Shown: positions 8,401 through 15,954 of the stretch, one piece after another
Layout of the letters: each line of letters opens with the position of its first letter
Position numbering within the stretch: the stretch's first letter is position 1
Source: Bacillota bacterium
Lineage (GTDB): Bacteria > Bacillota > Clostridia > Christensenellales > UMGS416
Assembly (NCBI GenBank): GCA_023422005.1
Contig: JAEZSC010000071.1
Location: 1 to 45,699 of the forward strand
Direction: 5' to 3'
DNA length: 45,699 nt
The notes under the pieces: model-generated
Seen by the model: the letters and a program-made list of their open reading frames with translations, nothing else
Told to the model about the DNA's origin: nothing
The model's database searches: none
Program-made: the position numbers and the translations under genes

Positions 8401-10458
8401 GCCGGAGAGCTTACCTATGGGCAGCCGCTGTCTGATTCGGAGTTGTCAGGCGGCAGCGGAGACGGGAGTTTCGCCTGGGAAAGCCCCGCTACGATCCCCG
8501 CCGTGGTCAACAGCGGCTATATCGTGGTCTTTACGCCCAATGATACGGACAACTACAACACGGTGACCCAGGTGGTAGCCATAACGGTTCTCAAGGCTGA
8601 GCAGGCGCCATTGGCAATCGCCGAACCATCGGTGACCTATGGCGACGCACCGTTTGGCCTGTCGGTCAGCGGTGGCAGCGGCACCGGCAGCCTAAGATAT
8701 GCAGTTACGGCCGGCGACGCCGTGGCGATCGATGATTCCACGGGTCTTGTCACAGTGCTAAAGGCAGGTTTGGCAACGGTCACCGTTACGAAAGCTGCGG
8801 ATAGCAACTACAACCAAACAAGCGCCAGCGTTGCGATCACAGTCGTCAAAGCGTTACCGCCAGCGGTATTCCCGGTTGCCGCCCCAATTACTTATGGGCA
8901 ACCCCTTTCAGCTTCCGTGCTGAGCGGTGGCACCGGAGACGGCGCTTTCGCATGGAAAAGCCCGGATGCAATTCCGACAGTCATCAACAGCGGATTTTCT
9001 GTGGTGTTCACCCCCAGCGACACCGATAATTATGTGGCGATAGAGCAAACCATGGAACTCATTGTAAACAAAGCTGCTCAAACGCCGCTGACCGTAAGCG
9101 GCATACCGGAAAACCTCACCTTCGGCGATAAGCCCTTCCGCCTCACGGTGAATGGCGGCAGCGGCACAGGGGCACTAAGCTATGCCGTCGTCTCCGGCCA
9201 AGCCGCCGCTGTGGATGCTGCGGGCAAGGTGAAGATTGAGCACGCGGGAACCTCGGCAATCAAAGTCACCAATTCGGGAGACGACAATTATCTGCCGGTA
9301 TCTCAAACTGTTATGATAACGATCAAAAAGGCTGCTCAATCGGCTGCCCTGATGTTTGAACTGCCAAAATCCATCACCTACGGCGACGAACCGTTCCAGA
9401 TTTTCGGCAGCGGCGGCAGCGGCAACGGTTCATTCAGCTACTCTGTCGCTTCGGGCGATGCTGTTAAAGTCAGCGAAACGGGCATGGTAACGGTTCTGAG
9501 GCCGGGCATTGCCACCATCGCAGCCACCAAAGCGGGCGATATCGACTACATAAGCCAAACAGCGCAGCTGCGTCTCAGCGTGAAAAAAGGTGTGCAGAAC
9601 AAACTGACCATCTCCGGTATTCCAGACAGGGTCGATACAAGCCATGCGCCGTTTCAATTGATCGTGACCGGCGGCAGCGGCACCGGCGCTTTGAGTTATA
9701 AGGTTGTTTCCGGAAATGCTATCCAAGTGGATGCGCACGGAGAGGTGACCATATTGAAGAAGGGCACGGCTTTGCTGTCCGTGACCAAAGCGGAAGACGA
9801 CTACTATCTCGCTGCAACGGCAACCGCCAGGATCGACGTGAAGAAAGCCGAGCCCAGCCCGACAGCCACAGCTACACCCAGGCCAACGGCCACTGTCGCG
9901 CCCAGTTCTACAGCTGCACCCACCCCGACAGCCACTGCCGCGCCTAGCTCAACGGCGACTGCTGCACCCACCCCGACAGCCACTGCCGCGCCCAGCCCAA
10001 CGGTCACAGCTACAACACGCCCGTCAGCAACGTATGCAACTTCTTCACCGACGGACTCCCCTGCATCTGTGATGCTCAACCCTCTTTCCATACAGGAAGA
10101 CGTGAAGGCCGGTAAAATTGTCGTTATCATCCTCACAGACGATCTGCCGGAAGGTGCAACAGCCATCAATCTGCCATCTGGTGAAGTCATACCGATTGAC
10201 ACCACACAAAATTCGTTGGAGCTGCCCATCAGCCCAAGGGACATCAATGAAGCCGGCGACCTTGTCATAATTGCGCTGAACAAAGAACACGCCTCCACGG
10301 GCAGATATCTTATAGATTTATCAGATGATGCTTGGCAGAATGGAGCATCCAACGGTAAGGCAGGCTTTGGTTCAATGCTTTGGGGGATAGCGGCAGGCGT
10401 TTTCGTTATTGCCGGAGCGATGGCCGCATTGCTCATCCTTTCGGGCAAGAAGAAATGA
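5419..10458 (+). CDS. Giant cell-surface protein: Gly-rich beta-helix rungs plus Ig-like repeats
   Basis: From GTG at 5419 (AAAGGG 8 bases upstream) this is 1679 residues; longer in-frame starts to 5365 lack a ribosome site. Residues 1-27 are a signal peptide ending in ALA before Asp. About residues 80-480 and 590-680 form a glycine-rich solenoid with 11 rungs centred on (G/S)AGIGGG-like turns spaced about 20-45 residues and alternating with ISGGTV strands. An Ig-like domain follows near 730-830. Then come eight repeats of about 85-100 residues opening with TYGDAPF or TYGQPLS and GGSGTGSLSYAV or GAFAWES. A Pro/Thr/Ala linker (about 1475-1555) leads to a final domain, a C-terminal membrane span (WGIAAGVFVIAGAMAALLIL) and the tail SGKKK. 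There is no LPXTG motif, so anchoring is probably by the membrane span. Adhesion or wall/glycan binding is inferred; no catalytic site is recognised. Confidence 0.8.
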   Translation: MKAKMVIRLLLLATLMLTFVPITALADTGYSYIDENGNPKTTGELNVTPITEETATLTTGWYVVNNDVTRTGTITVSGSVNLILMDGYTLSVTGDSRNAGISVLVGNSLTIYGQEAGTGTLIAQGGQHGAGIGGGEHKNAGTTKISGGTVMAIGGQDSAGIGGGYSNGYGAEFGMGGTIVITGGNITANGNGYGAGIGGGSSGQSGNISISGGVVNATSGDVTVASGAAGIGGGAGKGANKITISGGTVVAKALDYGAGIGGGRGGVGGIIEISGGHVTATSRERGAGIGGGCMASGGTTTISGGTVIATSEYGGAGIGGGSLAAGGTVNIQGGDITAKGGSWGAGIGSAGNYNAGNITITGGVVKAFGGDYNTGIYSGSAGIGAGGNLEMSGPSTHNGGTIKILGGNVTAGGAYNSLDIGRGRNGVNGTLLIGDAAIVTLAANGIDASATTFGTCVIKGKAAGAQMGYYEDGTRLVETVIDLEAAALSDGAGYTVSGDTVTLSGSGNSYVLMGITTSRNVTVASGSSANVILYEADIAPASGCAFNMTGATVNMRLISDNALSSGPNLAGIQAPAGSSLTISGSGSLTATGGNNGAGIGGGTGMAGGSISITGGTVEAVGKGGGAGVGGGNGSDGGDVLVDGEDTALTATGGANGFDIGSGNSQILGGSLTIQNHAAVLMTRNGTNALRDYITGTVGGAGSQLDAGEYLNSHKLLTCTGITATPSSGAKAYDLIQLTVNVTGLSDTKAQGEIVFYNNGSEMGRASLNRVADGSADAMAVYRNWTAWGGTHSLTAKYIQNPGWDSYYMPESGSLSYEVARIEQAALSIAVPDTVTYGDAPFSLVTSGGSGAGSLSYAVTEGDAVSVNASTGVVTVLKAGSATVTVTKAEDIHYNAKSASIHITVNKAAPPTANYPSASALTYGQPLSESALTGGAGDGTFAWESPGTIPTVQNTGYTVIFTPRDAANYDYSGVALSQTVNITVHKATPDITFPTAGELTYGQPLSDSELSGGSGDGSFAWESPATIPAVVNSGYIVVFTPNDTDNYNTVTQVVAITVLKAEQAPLAIAEPSVTYGDAPFGLSVSGGSGTGSLRYAVTAGDAVAIDDSTGLVTVLKAGLATVTVTKAADSNYNQTSASVAITVVKALPPAVFPVAAPITYGQPLSASVLSGGTGDGAFAWKSPDAIPTVINSGFSVVFTPSDTDNYVAIEQTMELIVNKAAQTPLTVSGIPENLTFGDKPFRLTVNGGSGTGALSYAVVSGQAAAVDAAGKVKIEHAGTSAIKVTNSGDDNYLPVSQTVMITIKKAAQSAALMFELPKSITYGDEPFQIFGSGGSGNGSFSYSVASGDAVKVSETGMVTVLRPGIATIAATKAGDIDYISQTAQLRLSVKKGVQNKLTISGIPDRVDTSHAPFQLIVTGGSGTGALSYKVVSGNAIQVDAHGEVTILKKGTALLSVTKAEDDYYLAATATARIDVKKAEPSPTATATPRPTATVAPSSTAAPTPTATAAPSSTATAAPTPTATAAPSPTVTATTRPSATYATSSPTDSPASVMLNPLSIQEDVKAGKIVVIILTDDLPEGATAINLPSGEVIPIDTTQNSLELPISPRDINEAGDLVIIALNKEHASTGRYLIDLSDDAWQNGASNGKAGFGSMLWGIAAGVFVIAGAMAALLILSGKKK
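9913..9992 (+). repeat. 48-bp tandem repeat inside the Pro/Thr linker
   Basis: A 32-base block at 9913-9944 is repeated identically at 9961-9992 (period 48), with diverged copies on both sides. It encodes the TATAAPxxT-type linker. The near-identity suggests slippage expansion and a length-variable spacer. Confidence 0.7.
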
Positions 10459-10517
10459 CGATTAATGCGCTTGGCTGATATTGATATCTAATATGTCAGA
10501 TAAGGATAGAAAGTTTA

Positions 10518-10545
10518 GGAGGCAGCGGAGGTGTTCTCCGCCTCC
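10518..10545. terminator. Hairpin after the surface-protein gene, possible terminator
   Basis: GGAGGC (10518-10523) pairs with GCCTCC (10540-10545) and GGAG (10527-10530) with CTCC (10536-10539), leaving a small AGC bulge. It lies 60 bases after the stop at 10458 in a convergent spacer. There is no T-tract on the plus strand, so the terminator role is uncertain; it could be the end of a structured RNA. Confidence 0.35.
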
Positions 10546-10550
10546 CACGA

Positions 10551-10665
10551 CTTTATACCTGAGGGCTGCCACCTGCCGTTGCAGGGCGCAGGCCTCTGGT
10601 GAAGGCGGATCGCAGAGCAGGGATACCTCGACCCGCTGCTCATAAGAGCAGGGATTTCTACAAAT
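10551..10665. other. GC-rich structured convergent spacer, identity unknown
   Basis: The 10459-10742 interval lies between two converging genes and is rich in potential stems. One example is CTGCTC-ATAA-GAGCAG (10635-10650); an earlier GAGCAG near 10615 could pair with the same CTGCTC, giving mutually exclusive hairpins. A CACC...GGTG/CTGC...GCAG set lies near 10568-10605. A 93-codon minus-strand frame crosses it but has no ribosome site and no recognisable domain. A small RNA is possible; no known family was recognised. Confidence 0.25.
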
Positions 10666-10742
10666 GTTATACATGGGAATGATGTCATTTATACTGGCAT
10701 TCCTTTGGCACTCTCGCTTTACGCCCAGGTTGAATACAAACA

Positions 10743-11084
10743 TTACTGAAGAAATGTATTGATATAGTCCGTATCTACTACTTGGATAGGAAAAGAAAGC
10801 TGGCCCGTTAGCTCGACCTGGTAAACGCCTGGTTTGCTAAAGTCAATACTATGCTCAGCAATAACTTTCTCTTCATCATCCATATCATAGGTATAGCTTG
10901 TGCCCTCTTTTGTTTGAATTGTTATAATACCTCCTGATAGGTCTATATCAACATCACGGTTAGCAAAATATACAATTCTATTCGGATATCTATCTATCCT
11001 CGAGTCGACAATCTCCAGTCCACTGTCGCAACCCGAAAAAAACAGGGCACCTGCTAAATAAATAGACACAATAATTTTCTTCAT
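10743..11084 (-). CDS. Small lipoprotein with a beta-rich domain
   Basis: This 113-residue protein starts MKKIIVSIYLAGALFFSGC, giving a lipobox cysteine at residue 19 and hence a membrane-anchored lipoprotein. The start at 11084 is fixed by GGAGGTGAG immediately upstream (11092-11100, minus); the longer in-frame version to 11138 would bury the signal peptide. The mature part (about 95 residues) has alternating beta-type segments (RIVYFANRDVDIDL, GVYQVELTG), resembling a single Ig-like or cystatin-like fold, but no family is recognised. It converges with the surface-protein gene and lies 79 bases beyond the stop of the glycosidase gene on the same strand, so it could be co-transcribed with that gene. 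Confidence 0.7.
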   Translation of the reverse strand: MKKIIVSIYLAGALFFSGCDSGLEIVDSRIDRYPNRIVYFANRDVDIDLSGGIITIQTKEGTSYTYDMDDEEKVIAEHSIDFSKPGVYQVELTGQLSFPIQVVDTDYINTFLQ

Positions 11085-11163
11085 TGTTACTCTCACCTCC
11101 CTTGATGTGGCAGACGCTGAACTGCTGTTTTTTGCCATTTGGGGATGACATATAATCCCAGAG

Positions 11164-12687
11164 TCATATGTTGAAGTCTTTACGCTTAATCATCCGGACG
11201 GCGACATACGACACGCCCGGCAGGTCAACCCGAAACGTCCCGCTGTATACCTTCGGCAGTGTCTGAATGGTCATGTTCCACGTATCGATGATATCTACCT
11301 GGTAGCAGTCAGGTTCTGGCAATGTGAAAATACGAAATGAGGGCTGGCTGAACCCAAAGTAAAACAGGTAGTATTCCTTCTCACGTCCGGCGCAGGGCAG
11401 ATCCCAGCCGGCCATGCCAAAGCTGATCGGATTCAGGCCTTCCTGCGGGCCGTCATCGAGAATACTCTTCAGGAACCCTATTCTGGACGGAGACTGCCCA
11501 TGCAAGAAGCCTCCTTTGGACCACCAAAGAATATCTTCCGGATGCATATAGGTTTCGCCATGCCCGACATACCCACCCCGTACGGCGCCTTCCCAGAACC
11601 TGCGCACCAGCTCCTGGGCCGGCAGATTCCCCCACCCATGGTTAATGTTGCCCTCATATCCACATTCGTCAATCACGACAGGTTTACCGTACTTATTGCG
11701 CCATTCATCCGTGTATTCGGCTGTTTTATAAACATCCTGCCGTTGAATGCTGCAATGGGTAATCCAGGGCCTGGAATGGTCATAGAATGCAAAACAGTTG
11801 TGAATGGACCGCAGATGGCCGTAAGGATCGCTTTCCATGATGATTCCGGCGAAACGTTCCCAATCCTCCATCGTTTTAGATTTGGTGACCATATCCATCA
11901 GGTCATACTCATTGGCCAGTGACCACCAGACATTGCGAAACGCCGACAATCTGGACACGATGTAACGAAGATAGTGATCATCAGCCTGTGGACCCATCTT
12001 GGCAAAGCCCCATTTATCATAGGGGTGGAATAATATGATGTCAGCTTCGACACCTATCTGCGCAAGGCTCAGTATGCATTGCTCCAATTGCCGGAAAAAC
12101 GCCCCGTTGAACCTCGTAAAATCCCATTCGCCGGGCTTGTTCTGTTCATACGGATACAATTCCGGCTCATTGTTGTTATAATCGTAGTGCTTGGGGAATA
12201 CACACATCCGGATTTTGTTGAACGGGGACTGCTGCAGCGTCTCCAGCGTTTGAGCCCGCAGCTTTTCATCCTGATGGATCCATGCGTAGCAGGTTGTGCC
12301 GATCGGCGCATACCGGGTGCCGTCATCATATGCAAAGTGCCACTGGTTGGCCACACGAACGGGACCATGGTTGTCACACCGGGGTTTCGTGCACTCCAAC
12401 GTGCCGGATAGACTCCCTGTCAATGCAGCGTTGCTGGTGATACGATATTGCCAAAGCCCTTCCGCGCAGGGCATGAACCGCACCACATAAATGCCGCCCC
12501 CATCATAAAACCCATAAGCCATTACGGTACTGTTCCCCTGGGTGAACTCCGCACGGATCCACACATCCAAAAAGGGATTTCCATGAGCGGGTCCTCGGAG
12601 CATCAGTTCCCAGGCGCACCATTTTTCCACCGTTCTCAACATGGGTTCCATCGCCTTCCGCTTCTCGAGCATTGGTTCGTGTACCAT
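11164..12687 (-). CDS. DUF5060 / apiosidase-like / DUF5605 glycoside hydrolase
   Basis: This 507-residue protein has three parts. Residues 15-105 match DUF5060 (VEKW...GPAHGNPFLDV, GFYDGGGIYVVRFMP). Residues 115-420 form an apiosidase-like (DUF4038) TIM barrel, and a C-terminal beta domain of DUF5605 type ends the protein. Candidate catalytic acids are the Glu in SLANEYD (acid/base position in clan-A-like barrels) and the Glu in VIDECGYE (nucleophile position). Relatives act on plant side-chain or arabino-type glycans, but the specificity of DUF5605 members is largely unknown to me. There is no signal peptide, so it would act on imported oligosaccharides. The ATG at 12687 lacks a clear ribosome site; the internal ATG at the MEPML segment, preceded by GGAAGG, is an alternative start. 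Confidence 0.8.
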   Translation of the reverse strand: MVHEPMLEKRKAMEPMLRTVEKWCAWELMLRGPAHGNPFLDVWIRAEFTQGNSTVMAYGFYDGGGIYVVRFMPCAEGLWQYRITSNAALTGSLSGTLECTKPRCDNHGPVRVANQWHFAYDDGTRYAPIGTTCYAWIHQDEKLRAQTLETLQQSPFNKIRMCVFPKHYDYNNNEPELYPYEQNKPGEWDFTRFNGAFFRQLEQCILSLAQIGVEADIILFHPYDKWGFAKMGPQADDHYLRYIVSRLSAFRNVWWSLANEYDLMDMVTKSKTMEDWERFAGIIMESDPYGHLRSIHNCFAFYDHSRPWITHCSIQRQDVYKTAEYTDEWRNKYGKPVVIDECGYEGNINHGWGNLPAQELVRRFWEGAVRGGYVGHGETYMHPEDILWWSKGGFLHGQSPSRIGFLKSILDDGPQEGLNPISFGMAGWDLPCAGREKEYYLFYFGFSQPSFRIFTLPEPDCYQVDIIDTWNMTIQTLPKVYSGTFRVDLPGVSYVAVRMIKRKDFNI

Positions 12688-12853
12688 ATTACACGAATAA
12701 ATTTATCTCAACAATGAAAAGTGATAATAACACGAGACTTACCCCAGTACCAGCGCGGGCACGCCTCCAAAGGAAATGGTCAGCCTCCGCTAAGATTATA
12801 CCATTCATGTGTGGGGCTTTCTCCTAGGCCTGGATCAATAAGCTGGCCAGCAC

Positions 12854-12879
12854 TGTATTTAATACATGTATAGTGTATT
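12854..12879. promoter_or_regulatory. TGTATT/AATACA operator-like cluster
   Basis: TGTATT-T-AATACA (12854-12866) is a perfect odd palindrome, and a further TGTATT at 12874-12879 forms a second inverted pair with the same AATACA (7-base spacer). It lies about 170 bases upstream of the minus-strand glycosidase start, a plausible repressor site position. Confidence 0.3.
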
Positions 12880-12939
12880 GACCCCCTCACCCGGTGCTTC
12901 ACACTTTTATCCACCGAAAGGGAAGAAAGCAAAAGGTGT

Positions 12940-13152
12940 CATGTAGCACTCTTACAAAGTCTGCTCGTGTCGCTGGGCGGCGCTGCGGCAGGCGTTCTTG
13001 CGGCGCTGGCGCTGCCGAGCTTTTTGCCGCCGGACATGAGCAAGACGGTGTTTGTCTTGAATATGCCGGCATGGGTCGCGGCGGCGGCGGCGGCGGTATG
13101 CGCGATGGTTGGGATGGCCAGCAGCTTTATGCTGCCAAGGGATGTGCAATGA
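12940..13152 (+). pseudogene. Hydrophobic reading-frame remnant, possible membrane-protein C-terminus
   Basis: This frame is open from 12874 to TGA at 13150-13152 without a credible start; the only starts are an internal GTG at 12967 and internal ATGs, none with a ribosome site. From about 12943 it encodes roughly 70 residues with two hydrophobic spans: SLLVSLGGAAAGVLAALAL and, after SKTVFVLNMPA, WVAAAAAAVCAMVGMASSFML. The ending resembles the last two helices of a transporter. The second span contains a GCG trinucleotide run. It is most easily read as the 3' stump of a lost permease, but a chance GC-rich open frame is possible. Confidence 0.25.
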
Positions 13153-13425
13153 TTAACAAGCTGAATCCTCCTTGCCAATTGACGAAGAGTGGTAGCAACA
13201 CACAGCTCAACCCATGGCATGAGAGATGGTATTCCAAATATCTCGCAGCCTGATGAGACCCGTTGATCTCACCTGCTTATCACAAAACCCCTTATTTGCA
13301 AAATTTTCCTAAAAAAAGTCGGAATTATCATGAATCACTCGGCCGCCCGTTTCACAAACTAGGCCCATGAATGGGAGGGTAACAAAGATGGTTTAGTCCT
13401 TCAGGTTCTTTTTCATTCATTGAGG
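13153..13425. other. Gene-free interval
   Basis: No gene is supported here. It contains an A/T-rich stretch (13300-13340) and GGGAGGG (13373-13379) placed before a three-codon ATG-GTT-TAG frame near 13388, then leads into the plus-strand terminator. A short transcript ending there is possible but no promoter is clear. Confidence 0.3.
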
Positions 13426-13453
13426 GCCCTCGCCATATTGGCGAGGGCTTTTT
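13426..13453 (+). terminator. Strong Rho-independent terminator (plus strand)
   Basis: GCCCTCGCC (13426-13434), loop ATATT, GGCGAGGGC (13440-13448), then TTTTT (13449-13453): a perfect 9-bp stem with T-tract on the plus strand. No intact plus-strand gene precedes it. On the minus strand it follows the Rnf-like gene but lacks a T-tract there. Confidence 0.85.
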
Positions 13454-13466
13454 GCATGAGAGTCAC

Positions 13467-15248
13467 TCATGAGACCGCATTCTTAACGCTTGCCTTTGCG
13501 GTATCCATCCGCGCTGCGAGATTCCTGCCGGCGAGACATACATGGCTGCAACTGCCACACGCCAGGCATCGTTCAGGGTGCAGCCTACCTGTTTCACCGG
13601 CTTTTCCGTTATCCACCAACTCCGCTATGTCGTTAACCTTCAACCCCACCGGGCATACTGCACAGCACAGCCTGCATCTGGAGCAGTTGGGTGACTCCCC
13701 ATAATTGGGCAGCATACCGACGGCGAGGAAGTTGACGAACTGGTCCACGGTGTCATCGTCTGCGGCTATGCGGGCATTCATCACCCCTCCGCCGCTAAAT
13801 ACGCAACCGGCGCTCAGGTTGAGCTCCTCCACGATATCCCTAACTGTCATCCCGAGGCGGACCCGCACAACACTGGCGGACATTCTGTTGACATCTGCCA
13901 CAGTAATGAATCTTGTATCCGCCTTGCGGTCCAGGCAGACAGCTTCATAGATTGCAAAAACCGTCTGTACGTTCAATACAAGTATGCCATCCTTCGCGGG
14001 GATGGCGTCATGCGGAAGGGACTTATGCAGTATTTCCTTAATCAATGCCTTTTCCGCTCCAGCCGGGTAATAATCAGGAACCCGGCGGACGACGATGGCA
14101 TACGGGAAATGTATACCTTCATCGTCCTTCACGGCGACTGTAACCGATCTGAAAGGCAGACATTTTTCCAGCAGACGGATCCCTTGTGCGATTTCATTGG
14201 TGCGGACGCGTAAAAGCCATTTGTCATGGATCAATCCCGGGTCGCACTCTACACCGTTTACAATAAGGTGGCACTCTGAAGGCTTGGCGTCCAGAACGGC
14301 TTTGATTTTCCTGATCGTCGGGAAAGCCGCGCCGCCGAACCCGAACACGCCATTGCGCTCAATTCTGGCAAGGATCACGTCCCTTGTCCAGCCTTCAGAG
14401 CTAATGTCCCGCGGGGCAGCGTTGCCAGCGGCCAACTCAAAGAAAAGCGTGCTTTCCTGAGAAAACGGAATGCGCTCCTTATCTTTGAAGCTCAGGCGCA
14501 GATGTACACCGGCGTTGGCACACAGCTTGTCTGCCACAAAGGAAAGCCCATTGGCGGCCAAAATGCCCAGTGCCATCGCGGTGGTTGTTCCGCCAAGGAC
14601 CATTGGAACAAATCCCGCCAGCAGCCCTGCCAACGCCCCCGGAAGCGGCTGCGAGGTAGTCGTCACCGGGTCGGCAATCACCAGACATCCCCAGAATATC
14701 ACGCCATAGGAGAGCACATCCGCAAGGTAGCTTTGGTTCAGCAGCAGTGACGCTACCATTCCCGCCATCATGCCCGCAGCAGCAAAAGGCCGGAACAAGA
14801 GGAACGGCAGTGAAAGCAGCAAGGCAGGCAGCAAAAGCAACGAAGGTTCAAACGCCGGAGACTGTACACGAAAAAACAGACTCAGGAACAACAGGCCGAC
14901 CATCGCAGGGTTGACGGGATTCTTCCCTGTGCCGCCCCAGATATGCTTGCCCGCCAACAGCGCCACCGCAACCGCAAGGAGTTCCCCCCATAGAGGCACA
15001 CCTTGCGTGAGCGCCTGCAGTATGGCCACCGTAACCGCGGCCGATACCGCACACACCGGGCGCTTATGGCGCAGGTAGTTCACCCCCACATCGATGGCCA
15101 ACCCAACCGACAACACCAGCATGAATCCCAATATACTCGCAGGATTGCGAACCCAGCCCGGAAGCATATACAGCGCGGCGGCGGAGAATACCGCCGCCAT
15201 CACGCGTTCATTGGACCATTTGGTTTTGATCAGCGGGAATGTGTTCAT
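13467..15248 (-). CDS. RnfD-RnfC fusion: membrane flavin subunit joined to NADH-dehydrogenase-like FeS subunit
   Basis: This 593-residue protein joins two Rnf subunits. Residues 1-245 are the RnfD/NqrB/RnfE fold: about eight hydrophobic spans, the conserved GGTGKNPVNPAMVG (105-118) and ADPVTTT (192-198). Residues 295-593 are RnfC/PduS-like: GFGGAAFP (303-310), NGVECDP, YYPAGAEKALI and LNVQTVFAIYEAV for FMN/NADH binding, then two 4Fe-4S motifs with Cys 522, 525, 528, 532 and Cys 561, 564, 567, 571. Normally these are separate subunits of a six-protein ion-pumping ferredoxin:NAD oxidoreductase. Here the RnfC N-terminal barrel domain seems absent, I find no SGAT covalent-FMN motif in the RnfD half, and no RnfA/B/E/G gene lies nearby. 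The ATG overlaps the stop of the CoA-binding gene (TAATG), so the two are translationally coupled. Membrane electron transfer is inferred. Confidence 0.85.
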   Translation of the reverse strand: MNTFPLIKTKWSNERVMAAVFSAAALYMLPGWVRNPASILGFMLVLSVGLAIDVGVNYLRHKRPVCAVSAAVTVAILQALTQGVPLWGELLAVAVALLAGKHIWGGTGKNPVNPAMVGLLFLSLFFRVQSPAFEPSLLLLPALLLSLPFLLFRPFAAAGMMAGMVASLLLNQSYLADVLSYGVIFWGCLVIADPVTTTSQPLPGALAGLLAGFVPMVLGGTTTAMALGILAANGLSFVADKLCANAGVHLRLSFKDKERIPFSQESTLFFELAAGNAAPRDISSEGWTRDVILARIERNGVFGFGGAAFPTIRKIKAVLDAKPSECHLIVNGVECDPGLIHDKWLLRVRTNEIAQGIRLLEKCLPFRSVTVAVKDDEGIHFPYAIVVRRVPDYYPAGAEKALIKEILHKSLPHDAIPAKDGILVLNVQTVFAIYEAVCLDRKADTRFITVADVNRMSASVVRVRLGMTVRDIVEELNLSAGCVFSGGGVMNARIAADDDTVDQFVNFLAVGMLPNYGESPNCSRCRLCCAVCPVGLKVNDIAELVDNGKAGETGRLHPERCLACGSCSHVCLAGRNLAARMDTAKASVKNAVS

Positions 15249-15667
15249 TACCTGACGCCCGCCAACATTCCGTGGAATTTATGCAGGCCTGTGCCGAGTA
15301 TCATCATCGGGCAGGCGATAGCCGTCTCCAGTTGAGCCTTTTTACAATCGTCCAGTTGAGCCGGGTCAACATCTTTCTTGCTGTGGAACAGCACCCTGCT
15401 GACTCCGGCGGAGGCGAGCGGCTTGATCCACGCCCCGATGTCGCCCTTATCCAGATAGATGTAGGCACTCTTAGGCACCTTGGGCAGTTCACTCAGGCTC
15501 TTGTAGACCTTGATATCCGCAGAGTTTTGGTCCTCACTGTTCAGCGCGAGTACCTTAAGGCCATTTTTGAGGAACTCTCGCAGTATCATCCGCATGGAAG
15601 GATCCATCTTGTAGCCTACGATCAGCACCTCGTTGTTGATAAAAAACTCCTTGCTCAGCTTAGCCAT
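15248..15667 (-). CDS. CoA-binding (YccU-like, CoA_binding_2) protein
   Basis: This 139-residue Rossmann-fold protein has the CoA_binding_2 pattern: VLIVGYKMDPSMRMILREFL at the nucleotide loop, KVLALNSE at the second strand, VYKSLSELP, YIYLDKGD and a terminal ACPMMILGT segment where family members carry a conserved Cys/Lys/His region. YccU-type proteins bind CoA and are otherwise poorly characterised. A strong AAGGAGG lies upstream of the ATG at 15667. It is the first gene of an operon whose second gene, the RnfD-RnfC fusion, starts within its stop codon. The coupling suggests the redox protein uses or senses a CoA thioester or free CoA; this is inference. Confidence 0.8.
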   Translation of the reverse strand: MAKLSKEFFINNEVLIVGYKMDPSMRMILREFLKNGLKVLALNSEDQNSADIKVYKSLSELPKVPKSAYIYLDKGDIGAWIKPLASAGVSRVLFHSKKDVDPAQLDDCKKAQLETAIACPMMILGTGLHKFHGMLAGVR

Positions 15668-15720
15668 TTTGGTATCCTCCTTATTAATATTTTCAGCCGC
15701 TCCACACCAAATGCCGACCC

Positions 15721-15804
15721 TCAGCAGACCTGCAGTTCACCAGGCAATACCAATTGGCAACAGGGATTGGATTCCTCTGCCATATCAATGTAGCTGTAGA
15801 TCAT
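15721..15804 (-). other. Possible 27-residue Cys-containing leader ORF
   Basis: A short frame (ATG at 15804, stop at 15721) encodes MIYSYIDMAEESNPCCQLVL and seven further residues, with three cysteines. It lies 54 bases before the CoA-binding gene on the same strand. No good ribosome site is seen, so it may be chance or a decayed end. The 15668-16056 interval holds no other supported gene. Confidence 0.15.
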
Positions 15805-15954
15805 CTTACATCTTATTGGTAGATATATCAAGAAACAGGTTTCACCGCTTATCATTCTATAGTCCTGGAAACAAGCTCAATCCCACTTCCAGTTTGTCCT
15901 TTGTGACGGTGGCTGCATTGCCAGCCAGATGCTCACAAATGTCAAATTCGCAAC

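Noticed and set aside
10462..10743. Minus-strand 93-codon frame in the convergent spacer
   Set aside because: No ribosome site or recognisable domain, and it coincides with stem-forming sequence; treated as structured spacer.
12894..13253. 119-codon plus-strand frame overlapping the hydrophobic remnant
   Set aside because: Gly/Arg/Ala-biased product from a GCG-rich run; no ribosome site.
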